In this document: positions 44,633 through 56,335 of the stretch, in pieces | How the letters are laid out: every line of letters starts with the position of its first letter | Position numbering within the stretch: position 1 is the stretch's first letter | Program-made: the position numbers and the translations under genes | Notes under the pieces: generated by a model | What the model saw: only the letters and a program-made list of their open reading frames with translations | Database searches by the model: none | What the model was told of the DNA's origin: nothing | DNA from: Tragulus kanchil | Lineage: Eukaryota > Chordata > Mammalia > Artiodactyla > Tragulidae | Direction of reading: 5' to 3' | NCBI GenBank assembly: GCA_022376925.1 | Contig: JAIOJX010000006.1 | Location: 60,535,394 to 60,599,393, forward strand | DNA length: 64,000 nt

Positions 44633-45776
44633 GAAAAAAAAAAAAAGGAAAAGCAAAATGGGCAATTATGCTAAACCCTACTTCACGTAAAATTTTACAG
44701 ATACAAACTACTATATATAAAATAGATAAGCAATAAGGACATATTACATGATACAGAGAAATATGTCCATCATTCTATAATAACTTTAAATGAGTATAAT
44801 CTCTAAATGAATTGAAGCACTCACCAGAAAATAATACAATATTCTAAATCAACTATACATCAATAAAAATAAAAGAATACTGGCCTAAATTGTCACCTTT
44901 CCAAGTTACAAATGGGAATTTTCAGGACATATTCATGAATGAAAATTGGCTTCCACTATCAGACACTTATTTCCTTAATTAGGAATAAGTGCAAACGAGA
45001 TTGCACTCAGGCATATCTCCTTACTCTTGATAATGCAGAATTAAGAGTACTGAACAATTCGTTTCACTTGAGAGAGTGATTCCTTCAGTGATGTTTTTCT
45101 CTGATATTTGTTTCTGATTGCTCTGGATCTCAGTTACTGTGGCTTTGAAATGCACCCTAATCACTGGGGATAACCTTGTTGATAATAATCATAGTAGTCT
45201 CCTTGGTGTACATACTGTTTCTTCCAGAAACTTTGCATGCATGTTTTAAGAGACCACTAACTAATCTCTCAAAGTCTGGAATGTCAGAAAAAGAAAGAAA
45301 AGAATGTGAATCTGAAATTATGTATTGTAAATTCATACAGACTGAGATTCATGGAAAAAACTTCAAGAGCTCCAGAGTCATGGCTGGAAGCAGCATCAAT
45401 ACCTTAAATTTTATCACTTATCTCAATTAGGCTGAAAGAATGATCAAAATTGTGCTAAAGACTGGGGAGAGGGAATAGTGGGTGAACGATATGTAAAGAG
45501 TAACATGCAGCCCTATACTAGCATATGTAAAAGAGATAACTATTGTCAATGCCCTGTGGGTTAAGGGATCTTATACGGGGGCTATGTGATGGCCTGGAGG
45601 GGTGGGATGGGGTAATGGGATATGCATATGACTAATCTGGGATTATACATATCTGTAAACAACAAAATGTAAAGGTAAAAAGCAAAATAAGAAAAACAAT
45701 TAAAAATTGTGCTGAAGGAAAAAAAAAAAAAGGAAAAGCTAAAAATTGAGTCAATTATGCTAAACCCTACTTCACT

Positions 45777-47340
45777 AAGCTAAAACTTAATTATAGTGTT
45801 ATTTCCCCCAGAAATGGAATCTAATATAATCAGTCAGGGATTGCCTGATTATGTGCTAGTTAGGTTATCTGCCTAATAGGTTCCTGCTATTCCCTAAAAG
45901 AAAGCAATTCTACATCAACAACCAATATTTTGCCTGGTATACTGTCCTTGTTCATGCTTCTTTATGCTTATAAAGTTTTTTTTTTTATCATTTTTATTTT
46001 GTTCAACTCCTGGAGCTCTTTACTACCTGGTAGACTCAGTGTTGCTCAATTTGAATCAATTTTAAAGAATGAAAAATAAATTCTTAATATTTTCAATATG
46101 TCTATCTTTAACAGTTCACATATGTAGATATACACAAAAACTTTTGAATTCACACAGAAAAATGCTCTGGTCTAATGGGAAAAAAAAAATTGGTATGGTC
46201 TGATCACACCCCAATTAAGAATTTGGGGATGATCGCTTTTAGAGTTCTATCCTTCTGTAATTCCACTTAGCAATACTAAAATTGTTTTATCTTAAATTCA
46301 TTTTATCTCTTTCTATACCAGGCACTTAGCTCACAACACGTGATAGTACGAGGTAGTAAGAAAATGCCTTCAATAGCAGTCCCCTCGTCACTTACAACCC
46401 ACCATGACATTACGACAGACTGTAAAGCATTCCATCAACTAGTCTTGTTACAGGAGACTGGCCAGTTACAGAAAACCCCAGCCCCTAACACTGAACTTCC
46501 TCCCCTGAAATGTCCACAAATTGCTGTCTTGCCCTCTCCAGTCAACCAAGGACTGTTAACAACATATTAATGTCTCATCCACTTCAATATTCCACATTAA
46601 TAGGTGACATGCCATTTCAGTATTTCTTCTTTTTACTGCATAATTTTAATCTCCTTTTTAATAATTTTAACCACTATTGAAATGAAGATAATGTTGGATG
46701 TGTATCCTGATGTTTATGAAAAACATGTTTTATTATGTGTTAGTTTTGTCTCAGACTCAATTTTGTTTCTGACCATAGTGTCATGTATATCTCCTTGCTT
46801 CTTTCTCACTTAAAATGGAGGCTTTCTGTTGGCAACAGTGCACATGTTTCTTATTGAATCCATACTGTCTGACATAGAGCCAGGCTCACTAAGATATCCA
46901 ACTTATATTAGATGGAGAAAAGTAGATTATCTCAATACATATTTTAAAATTAATCTTTAATTTTATTTGTAGTATATTTTGTGGAAATGAAAGTCACCTA
47001 AATGAGAAAAGCAAAATATTTATTTATTCAGTTTTTAGTTTTTAATAATAGAGAAGTCAGTCACCATCATTTGAATCTTGATAGATAATCAAAGGCAGGA
47101 AAAGAAGTGGGAAACCTTTATAGTGGGCAAAAGAGGTTTCAGAAATGCCCTTGAAAGGATGATATTAGTATGGGGAAGTTTTATGAGGATAACTAGAAGT
47201 GAAACATTCTCTGTGATTGATTAGGAGTGTATGTTTGGCTTTCTGTGGTTTCTCTTCTTAAGTTGGAAGCAAGGGCAAAAATAAGGGAAGTTTTAAAGTT
47301 CTTGCCATTTTGGGCTAGTTGTTAGAGGGATAATTGTTTG
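45777..47340. other. Unassigned sequence, possibly with an old LTR remnant at 45840-46070
   Basis: TTATAAAG followed by CTCCTGGAGCTCTTTACTACC then TAGACTCAGTG and AATAAATTC resembles the end of an old mammalian LTR, but I cannot name it. Two open frames, 46340-46570 and 46604-46813, have no recognisable domain and are most likely chance. I see nothing further to 47340. Confidence 0.35.
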
Positions 47341-47347
47341 GCATTTT

Positions 47348-49496
47348 GAATGATTGCATATGACATTCTAGGAGTCTGATTTATACATAGTAGTTTGGCT
47401 TCCTAGGTCTGTTACTGTTGAAAATTGATTGGTTCACTGGATTGATGGTTGCCAGTTGTGGATCACATACCATATATGGTTTAGCCATTGCCAGTTTGTG
47501 TAGTCAGTCTCTCAGTTCCTAGGAAACACACTATTGCTAGTTCATTCTTCTTAAAGAACATATATGTTTGTCTTATCCAGGTAATAAAACTTTCAGGCAT
47601 TCTCCTGATCCACCAGAAAAAGTAAATATTATTTAACCTGATATATTCTAATCTCAAATTGTCTTTTCAGTCTTTAAACTCTGCCATTCTCTTCCATGCT
47701 CACTGTTATGCAAGCAAAATAGAGTCCTGTCTACTGTGAAATACATCCATAATTTCTTGCTTTTCTATTTTCAAGTCAATTCTTTTCCTTTTTTGATCTT
47801 TTCTCTACAGTCCTCATCTCTGCCAATCACTATTATATGATTCCTAAATACCAACTGTAACTATGCTTTCCTCTTCTGAATATTCCACAAAATTTCAATT
47901 GAAATGCTTTTCCATTGTTTATTGACCCTTAGAGGTCTTTATACAGTGTGTTGCACATTATATATGCTTAATGCATGTTTCATGAACAGCCTGGGCTTCC
48001 ATGGTGTCTCAGTTGTAAAGAATCCACCTACAACATAGGAGATCCACATTCTACTCCTGGGTTGAGAATATCCCCTGAAGAAGGAAATGACTAGCCACTC
48101 GAATATTCTGCCTTTAGAAATCTATGGACAGATTGACCTAGCAGGCTACAGTCCATGTTTTGCAAAGGGTTAGAAATGACTAAACAACTAACACACATAT
48201 GCACACACTATCCAATTTTGGGTAATAATGAGCCCATAGATACATATTCTTTTATATCATGATTATAGTCTTATATCATTAATGAAAAATAATATTTGGT
48301 GTTTTTCTTTTCACAAGTAGTTAAGGGTATTTAACTTGCCAAATAAACAGATTAAAATATGGAAATGAAGTTTATGTCTACTTATACATCCAGTGGCAAG
48401 AAATAATTTTTATTTTTACTGAATGATTGCATATGACATTCTAGGAGTCTGATTTATACATAGTAGTTTGGCTTCCTAGGTCTGTTACTGTTGAAAATTG
48501 ATTGGTTCACTGGATTGATGGTTGCCAGTTGTGGATCACATACCATATATGGTTTAGCCATTGCCAGTTTGTGTAGTCAGTCTCTCAGTTCCTAGGAAAC
48601 ACACTATTGCTAGTTCATTCTTCTTAAAGAACATATATGTTTGTCTTATCCAGGTAATAAAACTTTCAGGCATTCTCCTGATCCACCAGAAAAAGTAAAT
48701 ATTATTTAACCTGATATATTCTAATCTCAAATTGTCTTTTCAGTCTTTAAACTCTGCCATTCTCTTCCATGCTCACTGTTATGCAAGCAAAATAGAGTCC
48801 TGTCTACTGTGAAATACATCCATAATTTCTTGCTTTTCTATTTTCAAGTCAATTCTTTTCCTTTTTTGATCTTTTCTCTACAGTCCTCATCTCTGCCAAT
48901 CACTATTATATGATTCCTAAATACCAACTGTAACTATGCTTTCCTCTTCTGAATATTCCACAAAATTTCAATTGAAATGCTTTTCCATTGTTTATTGACC
49001 CTTAGAGGTCTTTATACAGTGTGTTGCACATTATATATGCTTAATGCATGTTTCATGAACAGCCTGGGCTTCCATGGTGTCTCAGTTGTAAAGAATCCAC
49101 CTACAACATAGGAGATCCACATTCTACTCCTGGGTTGAGAATATCCCCTGAAGAAGGAAATGACTAGCCACTCGAATATTCTGCCTTTAGAAATCTATGG
49201 ACAGATTGACCTAGCAGGCTACAGTCCATGTTTTGCAAAGGGTTAGAAATGACTAAACAACTAACACACATATGCACACACTATCCAATTTTGGGTAATA
49301 ATGAGCCCATAGATACATATTCTTTTATATCATGATTATAGTCTTATATCATTAATGAAAAATAATATTTGGTGTTTTTCTTTTCACAAGTAGTTAAGGG
49401 TATTTAACTTGCCAAATAAACAGATTAAAATATGGAAATGAAGTTTATGTCTACTTATACATCCAGTGGCAAGAAATAATTTTTATTTTTACTGAA
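47348..49496. repeat. Tandem duplication D17 (offset about 1073)
   Basis: Copy 1 is 47348-48420 and copy 2 is 48421-49496. The copies are practically identical. The join is TTTTTACT|GAATGATTGC; copy 2 continues GAATAACGTGG. Confidence 0.95.
47993..48195 (+). mobile_element. Bov-tA SINE, highly diverged
   Basis: GGGCTTCCATGGTGTCTCAG, GAAGAAGGAAATGACTAGCC and GTCCATGTTTTGCAAAGGG keep the Bov-tA order with many changes. The D17 copy is at 49066-49268, and a shortened remnant follows at 50271-50315. Confidence 0.75.
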
Positions 49497-51246
49497 TAAC
49501 GTGGAGTACTGAAGCTACAGTCTCAATGAAAAAGGAAAGCACTACTTTTTAAAGATCTATATTACCAGGTAGCCTCACTCATTTTCATTATCTTCATATT
49601 TTTTAAGCCCATAATGAGAAATTTAATTCTTATGCAGATTGACTGACAGGAAGGCTAGGGGATCCTCAAGAAAGAAAAGGAAGAGGGAGGACAAATATTT
49701 TTTTTAGCCAAGGTGACCATCTTGGTTGTCATGCCAATGACAATAATCTATTTTGCTTAAGATTTTCTTTTAAACCCATATCTAACTTTTTATAGCAACA
49801 TAGTGTCTGGCTCTAGGACATGTTTCTCTTAATGAAAACCTTTCCTTTGGGTTAATCTCATACTTATGTTAATTATGTATGTTGTGGGTGGGGGTCTGGT
49901 AAGACCTTTACAACCTCAAAATATTATTTAGATTTATTAGAGCTCTGAGTGACCAAAGCCACATCTTTTGATCACAAAGTGAAAATTTCTCCATTGGAAT
50001 TCACAGATTTAACACTGTTCAGCATAAGCTATCTAACTGTTCACCACCAATACTTTGGCCTGAAATTGCACTTGCAGTGAGCTAAATTTGTTATGTCAAC
50101 CTAACAGTTTCAAAGTAGAGTTTTCTACAAATCTGTAAAGAAGCTTTTAAGCTACCTTATAGAAACCAATTCACCTGTTAGGAAAGATAGTCAGCTTTAT
50201 GTTGGAAAGTATAGTTTCAAAGATAAGAGTTTTCTACAAATCTGTAAAGAAGCTTTTAAGCTACCTTATAGAAATCTATGGACAGATGAACAATATTTGA
50301 AATAAAACTAAACAACTAACACACATATGCACACACTATCCAATTTTGGGTAATAATGAGCCCATAGATACATATTCTTTTATATCATGATTATAGTCTT
50401 ATATCATTAATGAAAAATAATATTTGGTGTTTTTCTTTTCACAAGTAGTTAAGGGTATTTAACTTGCCAAATAAACAGATTAAAATATGGAAATGAAGTT
50501 TATGTCTACTTATACATCCAGTGGCAAGAAATAATTTTTATTTTTACTGAATAACGTGGAGTACTGAAGCTACAGTCTCAATGAAAAAGGAAAGCACTAC
50601 TTTTTAAAGATCTATATTACCAGGTAGCCTCACTCATTTTTCATTATCTTCATATTTTTCAAGCCCATAATGAGAAATTTAATTCTTATGCAGATTGACT
50701 GACAGGAAGGCTAGGGGATCCTCAAGAAAGAAAAGGAAGAGGGAGGACAAATATTTTTTTTAGCCAAGGTGACCATCTTGGTTGTCATGCCAATGACAAT
50801 AATCTATTTTGCTTAAGATTTTCTTTTAAACCCATATCTAACTTTTTATAGCAACATAGTGTCTGGCTCTAGGACATGTTTCTCTTAATGAAAACCTTTC
50901 CTTTGGGTTAATCTCATACTTATGTTAATTATGTATGTTGTGGGTGGGGGTCTGGTAAGACCTTTACAACCTCAAAATATTATTTAGATTTATTAGAGCT
51001 CTGAGTGACCAAAGCCACATCTTTTGATCACAAAGTGAAAATTTCTCCATTGGAATTCACAGATTTAACACTGTTCAGCATAAGCTATCTAACTGTTCAC
51101 CACCAATACTTTGGCCTGAAATTGCACTTGCAGTGAGCTAAATTTGTTATGTCAACCTAACAGTTTCAAAGTAGAGTTTTCTACAAATCTGTAAAGAAGC
51201 TTTTAAGCTACCTTATAGAAACCAATTCACCTGTTAGGAAAGATAG
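49190..51246. repeat. Tandem duplication D18 (offset about 1081 falling to 1055)
   Basis: Copy 1 is 49190-50210 and copy 2 is 50271-51246. Copy 2 lacks about 26 bases of the SINE remnant. Between them, 50211-50270 is an extra partial repeat of 50106-50163 (CAAATCTGTAAAGAAGC), so the join is more complex than most. Confidence 0.9.
49497..51246. other. Unassigned AT-rich sequence
   Basis: Contained in D18. No gene, LINE or SINE match is recognised apart from the SINE remnant at its start. Confidence 0.5.
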
Positions 51247-52000
51247 TCAGCTTTATGTTGGAAAGTATGAGAAAATAAACTAAGAGACTACCTGAAAGAT
51301 AATGATGTCAATTTAAGCTCTGAAACTGAAACATTATTATCAGAAAATAAACATATTTGTGAAGTAGTTCTATTTTAAAGAAAAGCAGTTTCATAAATTG
51401 TAGCAGCAATATATGAAAAACAATGATCCATTTCCCCAGGAGAATCTATCTAAAGAATCAAAAGCTGCACTAACACTGAAAAGCCAATAAATGTAATTCA
51501 CCCTATTAACAGGATAAAGAAGTAAAGCCTTATGATCATTCTAACAGATTCAGAAAAAATTAGAAAAATTCAGTAACTATTCCTGAAAACAGCTTTGCAC
51601 AAACTGGGAAGAGACGGAGCTTCCTGAATTCAATAACAGGTATTTTGAAACAAATTTATAGTAAATATCATATTTATTGGTGAAATATTCAACTCTTTCC
51701 TGATAAAATTAGAATTCAAGGATTCTCAGTCTCACAACTATTGTTCAACATTGTATTAGAGGTTTGTTTATGTAAAAAATCCTAGGGAGATGAAAAACAT
51801 TTGTTGGACATATTATGTGAATTGAACAAGGTCATAGGATGCAAACTTAATATGTAAAAAAACAGTCTTTAAAAGTATGACAGAAGCAAACATTCCAAAA
51901 CTGAAATATAATTTAAAAATCCATTAATAATCATTTCATGAGACATACACTATTTAAGACTTCTTTTTCTAAAAATACCATGAACATTCTCTCTTTTGTT
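51247..52000 (+). mobile_element. Ancient L1 ORF2 (reverse transcriptase) fragment
   Basis: AATGTAATTCACCCTATTAAC (about 51491), GATCATTCTAACAGATTCAG, TCTCACAACTATTGTTCAAC and AAGGTCATAGGATGCAAAC follow the L1 RT region in order with heavy divergence. This is much older than L1-A and L1-C. The RT box area is deleted. It spans about 51450-51950; the flanks are unassigned. Confidence 0.65.
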
Positions 52001-52421
52001 GCATATTGTACATTGCATGTTGTATTTTGGCAGCATTCGATGTATGGCCTAATTTAATCCTGACACCAACTTTTGGGTATTTTGTTTACTTCACTTGTGT
52101 AAATGACACAATTAGAAGTAGAAGCAGAGTTAAACTCAGGGTTGAGAAACTCTAAGTTCATCTTGTTTTAAATATGTATCTTGGAAAAGATAAAGTATAA
52201 TCTTAGTCCATTAGTATTCTAGTGAATCATTTTTTCATATTAACAAAAGACTCAGAGTAACTTTAGGAAAATGTATATATTTCAAAGTCATTTTACTCAT
52301 TATGAACAAATGTTATAGAGTAAATTGGATACTTGTCAAGTACAAGTTGGCTCTTACCAATTTGATTGCCAGTGAAAGGAAAAGGACATTTGCCATATGC
52401 CTCTGTAGAGACTGAACACTG
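52001..52421. other. Unassigned sequence before the solo LTR
   Basis: No feature recognised. Confidence 0.5.
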
Positions 52422-52849
52422 TGTGTTGGGAGCTGCTAACTTTCAACACTACCTGAAAGAAATCAGGGTGGGGCTAGGAGCTCTATGCTCCTGGGAATCC
52501 AGTGAAACATGTCTTTAGAAAGGTAAATGGCTTTTAGGAACAGATATTATTATGTCAATCCTTGCATCTCTTCACACCTAGAAATGTGCTAAAATCCTCC
52601 ATGGAGATATCACATCCTCTTGACAGACCATAACCATCTGTAAAACACAGCCCTTTGGAAACCCTATGTTTAATAGCATTTGAACTTCCCCTACACCAAA
52701 ATCCTTATATTGGCTTTCCTTCCCTGGCTCTTTGAAGCAGTCTCTCAGAGCTATCTGGAGTGATGACTCCCAGGCTATAGGAGTCTAATTATTCCCCAAA
52801 TAAAAGTTATCCCACAACTCTCAAGTTGTTCATGTGTTTTTAGTTGACA
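52422..52849 (+). repeat. Solo LTR (428 bases) with TG...CA ends and TSD
   Basis: It starts TGTGTTGGGAGCTGC and ends TGTTTTTAGTTGACA. A direct repeat CACTG (ACACTG if one base is shared with the LTR end) flanks it at 52417-52421 and 52850-52854. A poly(A) signal AATAAAAG lies at 52800. The TGTTGGGAGC start and TTAGTTGACA end resemble ruminant class II LTRs from memory. No internal retroviral sequence is near, so it is a recombined solo LTR. Confidence 0.8.
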
Positions 52850-52997
52850 CACTGATTCACTTAGTGAAAAAGTAAAATAAAATAAAAAAGAGAAAAATGG
52901 TTTAATTACTATATAAATTTCTATATGCTTAGTTTTGTTAATGTGCTAAAAATAAAAATTAATTCACATAAAGTTGCAATAAAACATTCAAAATGCA

Positions 52998-53785
52998 GGA
53001 TTAGGATCAAGATGGCCTATAAAAGGATGTGAACTCATCTTCTGAGAGATCACCAGAATTTCAACTAGCTGCTGAAAAACCATCAACAGGAGGAAGTTGG
53101 ATCCCACCAAAAAAAAAAAAAAAAAGATACCTCACATCCAAGAGCAAAGGGGAAGCCTCAACACGATGATATGAGGAGCACAATCACATTTTTAAAATCA
53201 AACCTCAAACGTGTCAAGGATACTGGGAGGGCAAAAACAAAACCTTGTGCACACAAAAATCCATAAAAGGAATACAGATACCCATAAGAGACTGAGTCCA
53301 ACTTGCTATTGAGAGTCTGAGTGCCTCCTGAGTGTATCCTTCAGAAGCATGACTCAGAAGTGGCCTACAACCATCCTCAGCAGTGCAGAGTTTGACTTAA
53401 GTCTTCTTGAAGGAGGTTTCCAGTAGCTGAAATATAGAGCTCCTAAGCAGGGCAGGGAAAACAAACTCTGGAGAACACAAAATGTTGTGGGATCTGTGAG
53501 AAAGGAACAGTGACCCCCATGAGACAGCCATATTTGCACCGAGTGTTCTGGGGTGTCCAGCAGAGTCTTGGGTAGACAGTGCCATGCCATGGGCCTGAGG
53601 CCAAACTACAGGGAGGGAATATAGTTCCAACCATCAGCAGATAATTGGATTAAAGTTCAAATGCCTGATACCCCCCAGCCAGGGAGGACCTTCTGGTGCT
53701 TGAATAAGCAGAAGTACAGAAAAGAACCAGTAAAAGAGACCTTCTGATCCAACTGCAGCCAGAGGCAAGGAAAGGACCATAGCTC
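52998..53785 (+). promoter_or_regulatory. L1-C 5' UTR
   Basis: It contains AGTGACCCCCATGAGACAGCC, CTGGGGTGTCCAGCAGAGTC and CCAAACTACAGGGAGGGAA in the L1 order. It is shorter than the UTR of L1-A: the pyrimidine-rich part (2570-3100 in L1-A) is missing. Minus-strand open frames at 53354-53634 are chance. Confidence 0.75.
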
Positions 53786-53880
53786 TTTTTCAGGTAGTTT
53801 GTCTAATTCCTCTTCATTTATTTGGACTTGAGTGTTTGTAGGCTATTCCTTCATTTGTGCAGTATTTTTCTGCCTTTACA
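53786..53880 (-). other. Inverted segment of L1 ORF1 (N-terminal part)
   Basis: On the minus strand this reads CACAAATGAAGGAATAGCC then CAAACACTCAAGTCCAAATAA, the same as the ORF1 start of L1-A (3698-3740), while its surroundings are plus-strand L1. An AT-rich (TTA)n stretch (53881-53900) joins it to the plus-strand part of ORF1. Confidence 0.8.
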
Positions 53881-53904
53881 TTATTATTATTATAATTATT
53901 TATT

Positions 53905-54480
53905 GGAATGGTGCAAATAACTGCTGAAGAACAGAATAAAGTACAAAGAATGAAAAAAGCTGATGATAGTCTCAGAGACCTATGAGATAATATCAAACAC
54001 AACAACATTTGAATTATAGAAGCTCCAGAAGAAGAAGAGAGAACGAAGAGTATAAAAAAAATTCTTGAAGAGATTATAGATGAAAAATTCCCCAACATGG
54101 GTAAGGAAATAGTCAGTCAAGTCCAAGAAGCACAAAGAGTTCCAGACAGGATAAACCCCAGGAGAAACAGGCCAAGACAAACACTAATTAAAATAACATA
54201 GATTAAACACAAAGAAAGAATATTAAAAGCAGCAAGGGAAAAGCAACAAGTGACATAAAAGGGAAACTCCATACCTTTAATAGCTGATATTTCAGCAGAA
54301 CCTTTGCAGGCCAGAAGAGAATGGCAGGACATTTTTCAAGTGCTGAAAGAGAAAAATCTACAACCAACATTACTGTACCTGACAAGGATCTCACTCAAAA
54401 TTAATAGAGAAATCTAAAGCTTTAGAGGTAAGCAAAGATTAAGAGAATTTAGTACCATTAAACAAGTCTTACAACAAATG
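53905..54480 (+). pseudogene. L1-C ORF1 remainder (coiled-coil end, RRM, C-terminal domain)
   Basis: The sense part begins GGAATGGTGCAAATAACTGC, in the late coiled coil. A stop follows RDL at about 53982. The RRM (IIEAPEEEER at about 54014) and the C-terminal part with NMGKEIVSQVQEAQRVPDR (about 54096) and KHKERILKAAREKQQVT follow with several stops. Most of the coiled coil is missing or inverted. No product can be made. D19 repeats it at 54998-55560. Confidence 0.82.
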
Positions 54481-56079
54481 TTAAAGGAACTTTATACAGT
54501 CAGCAAAGGAGAAGAAAAAGAACCAGAAGAAAAAGATCTACAAAACAATCTCCAAACATTTAAGAAGATGGCAATCGTAACAAATGTTCCAACCAAAAAA
54601 GGGACAGAACGGTTAAATAGGTACAAAAACAAAGCCTGCATATATGCTATTTACAAATAGAACAACTTTATAGCTAAAGACACATATAGACTGAAAGCAA
54701 GAGGATGGAAAATTATATTAATGCAAATGAAAATCAAAAAAAGTTGGAGTCGCAATCATATCATACAAAATCGACCTTAAAATAAGGAGATTATAAGAGA
54801 AAAGGAAGGACAGTACATAATTACCAAGAGATCAATCCAAGAGAAAGACATAACAATTACAAGTATCTATGAACTCAACATATGAGCGCCTCAATACATA
54901 AAGAAAGCACTATTAGATTAAAAAGGAGAAATTGACAGTAACACAGTAATAATGGGAGACTTTAATATGCTACTTTCACCAATGTAGACAGAAAATTAAT
55001 AACTGCTGAAGAACAGAATAAAGTACAAAGAATGAAAAAAGCTGATGATAGTCTCAGAGACCTATGAGATAATATCAAACACAACAACATTTGAATTATA
55101 GAAGCTCCAGAAGAAGAAGAGAGAACGAAGAGTATAAAAAAAATTCTTGAAGAGATTATAGATGAAAAATTCCCCAACATGGGTAAGGAAATAGTCAGTC
55201 AAGTCCAAGAAGCACAAAGAGTTCCAGACAGGATAAACCCCAGGAGAAACAGGCCAAGACAAACACTAATTAAAATAACATAGATTAAACACAAAGAAAG
55301 AATATTAAAAGCAGCAAGGGAAAAGCAACAAGTGACATAAAAGGGAAACTCCATACCTTTAATAGCTGATATTTCAGCAGAACCTTTGCAGGCCAGAAGA
55401 GAATGGCAGGACATTTTTCAAGTGCTGAAAGAGAAAAATCTACAACCAACATTACTGTACCTGACAAGGATCTCACTCAAAATTAATAGAGAAATCTAAA
55501 GCTTTAGAGGTAAGCAAAGATTAAGAGAATTTAGTACCATTAAACAAGTCTTACAACAAATGTTAAAGGAACTTTATACAGTCAGCAAAGGAGAAGAAAA
55601 AGAACCAGAAGAAAAAGATCTACAAAACAATCTCCAAACATTTAAGAAGATGGCAATCGTAACAAATGTTCCAACCAAAAGGCACAGAACGGTTAAATAG
55701 GTACAAAAACAAAGCCTGCATATATGCTATTTACAAATAGAACAACTTTATAGCTAAAGACACATATAGACTGAAAGCAAGAGGATGGAAAATTATATTA
55801 ATGCAAATGAAAATCAAAAAAAGTTGGAGTCGCAATCATATCATACAAAATCGACCTTAAAATAAGGAGATTATAAGAGAAAAGGAAGGACAGTACATAA
55901 TTACCAAGAGATCAATCCAAGAGAAAGACATAACAATTACAAGTATCTATGAACTCAACATATGAGCGCCTCAATACATAAAGAAAGCACTATTAGATTA
56001 AAAAGGAGAAATTGACAGTAACACAGTAATAATGGGAGACTTTAATATGCTACTTTCACCAATGTACAGATTATTAAAA
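53916..56079. repeat. Tandem duplication D19 (offset about 1082)
   Basis: Copy 1 is 53916-54997 and copy 2 is 54998-56079. Differences are CAAAAAAGGGACAG against CAAAAGGCACAG; otherwise the copies are almost identical. Copy 1 ends CAATGTAGACAGAAAATTAAT where copy 2 has CAATGTACAGATTATT. Confidence 0.94.
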
Positions 56080-56335
56080 CAGAAAATTAATAAGGAGCAT
56101 AAAACTTAAAAGACACATTAAATAAGATGCATTTCATTATTTTGAGCACATTCCATCTAACTGCACAGGAATACACTTTCTTCTTAAGTGCACATGGAAC
56201 ATTCACCAGAAAAGACCACATCTTGGGTCACAAATCAAACCTCAGCAAATTTAAGAAAAGGGTAATCATAGTAATCATCTTTTCTGACTGCAATACTATG
56301 AAACTAGCTATTAATTTTTAAAAAAGCAAAAAAAA
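55640..56335 (+). pseudogene. L1-C ORF2 endonuclease
   Basis: This is the endonuclease region of ORF2 (see L1-A), with the KARGWKI-like and QEKDITITSIYEL segments (55780-55960), the MGDFNMLLSPM segment (56032) and YTFFLSAHGTFTRKDHILGH near 56170 (open frame 56127-56321), ending in FSDCNTMKLAI. The catalytic SDH of working L1s reads SDC here, so the His is lost. Stops occur upstream. D20 repeats its right part at 57121-57450. Confidence 0.82.

Larger units (their letters stand above)
43606..45776. repeat. Tandem duplication D16 (offset about 1091)
   Basis: Copy 1 is 43606-44696 and copy 2 is 44697-45776. Differences are GGAAAAAAAACTTC against GGAAAAAACTTC and TATGAATTG against TATGTATTG. The stretch starting at 43606 is also in D15, so part of it occurs three times. 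Confidence 0.94.

Noticed and set aside
46340..46813. Two open frames (76 and 69 codons) as possible small genes
   Set aside because: No domain, no splice or promoter context, and a length expected by chance in this much sequence. The first begins with a GTG and not an ATG.
53354..53634. Three overlapping minus-strand frames (63-78 codons)
   Set aside because: They lie antisense within the L1-C 5' UTR. Several overlapping frames in one place reflect low stop density and not coding.
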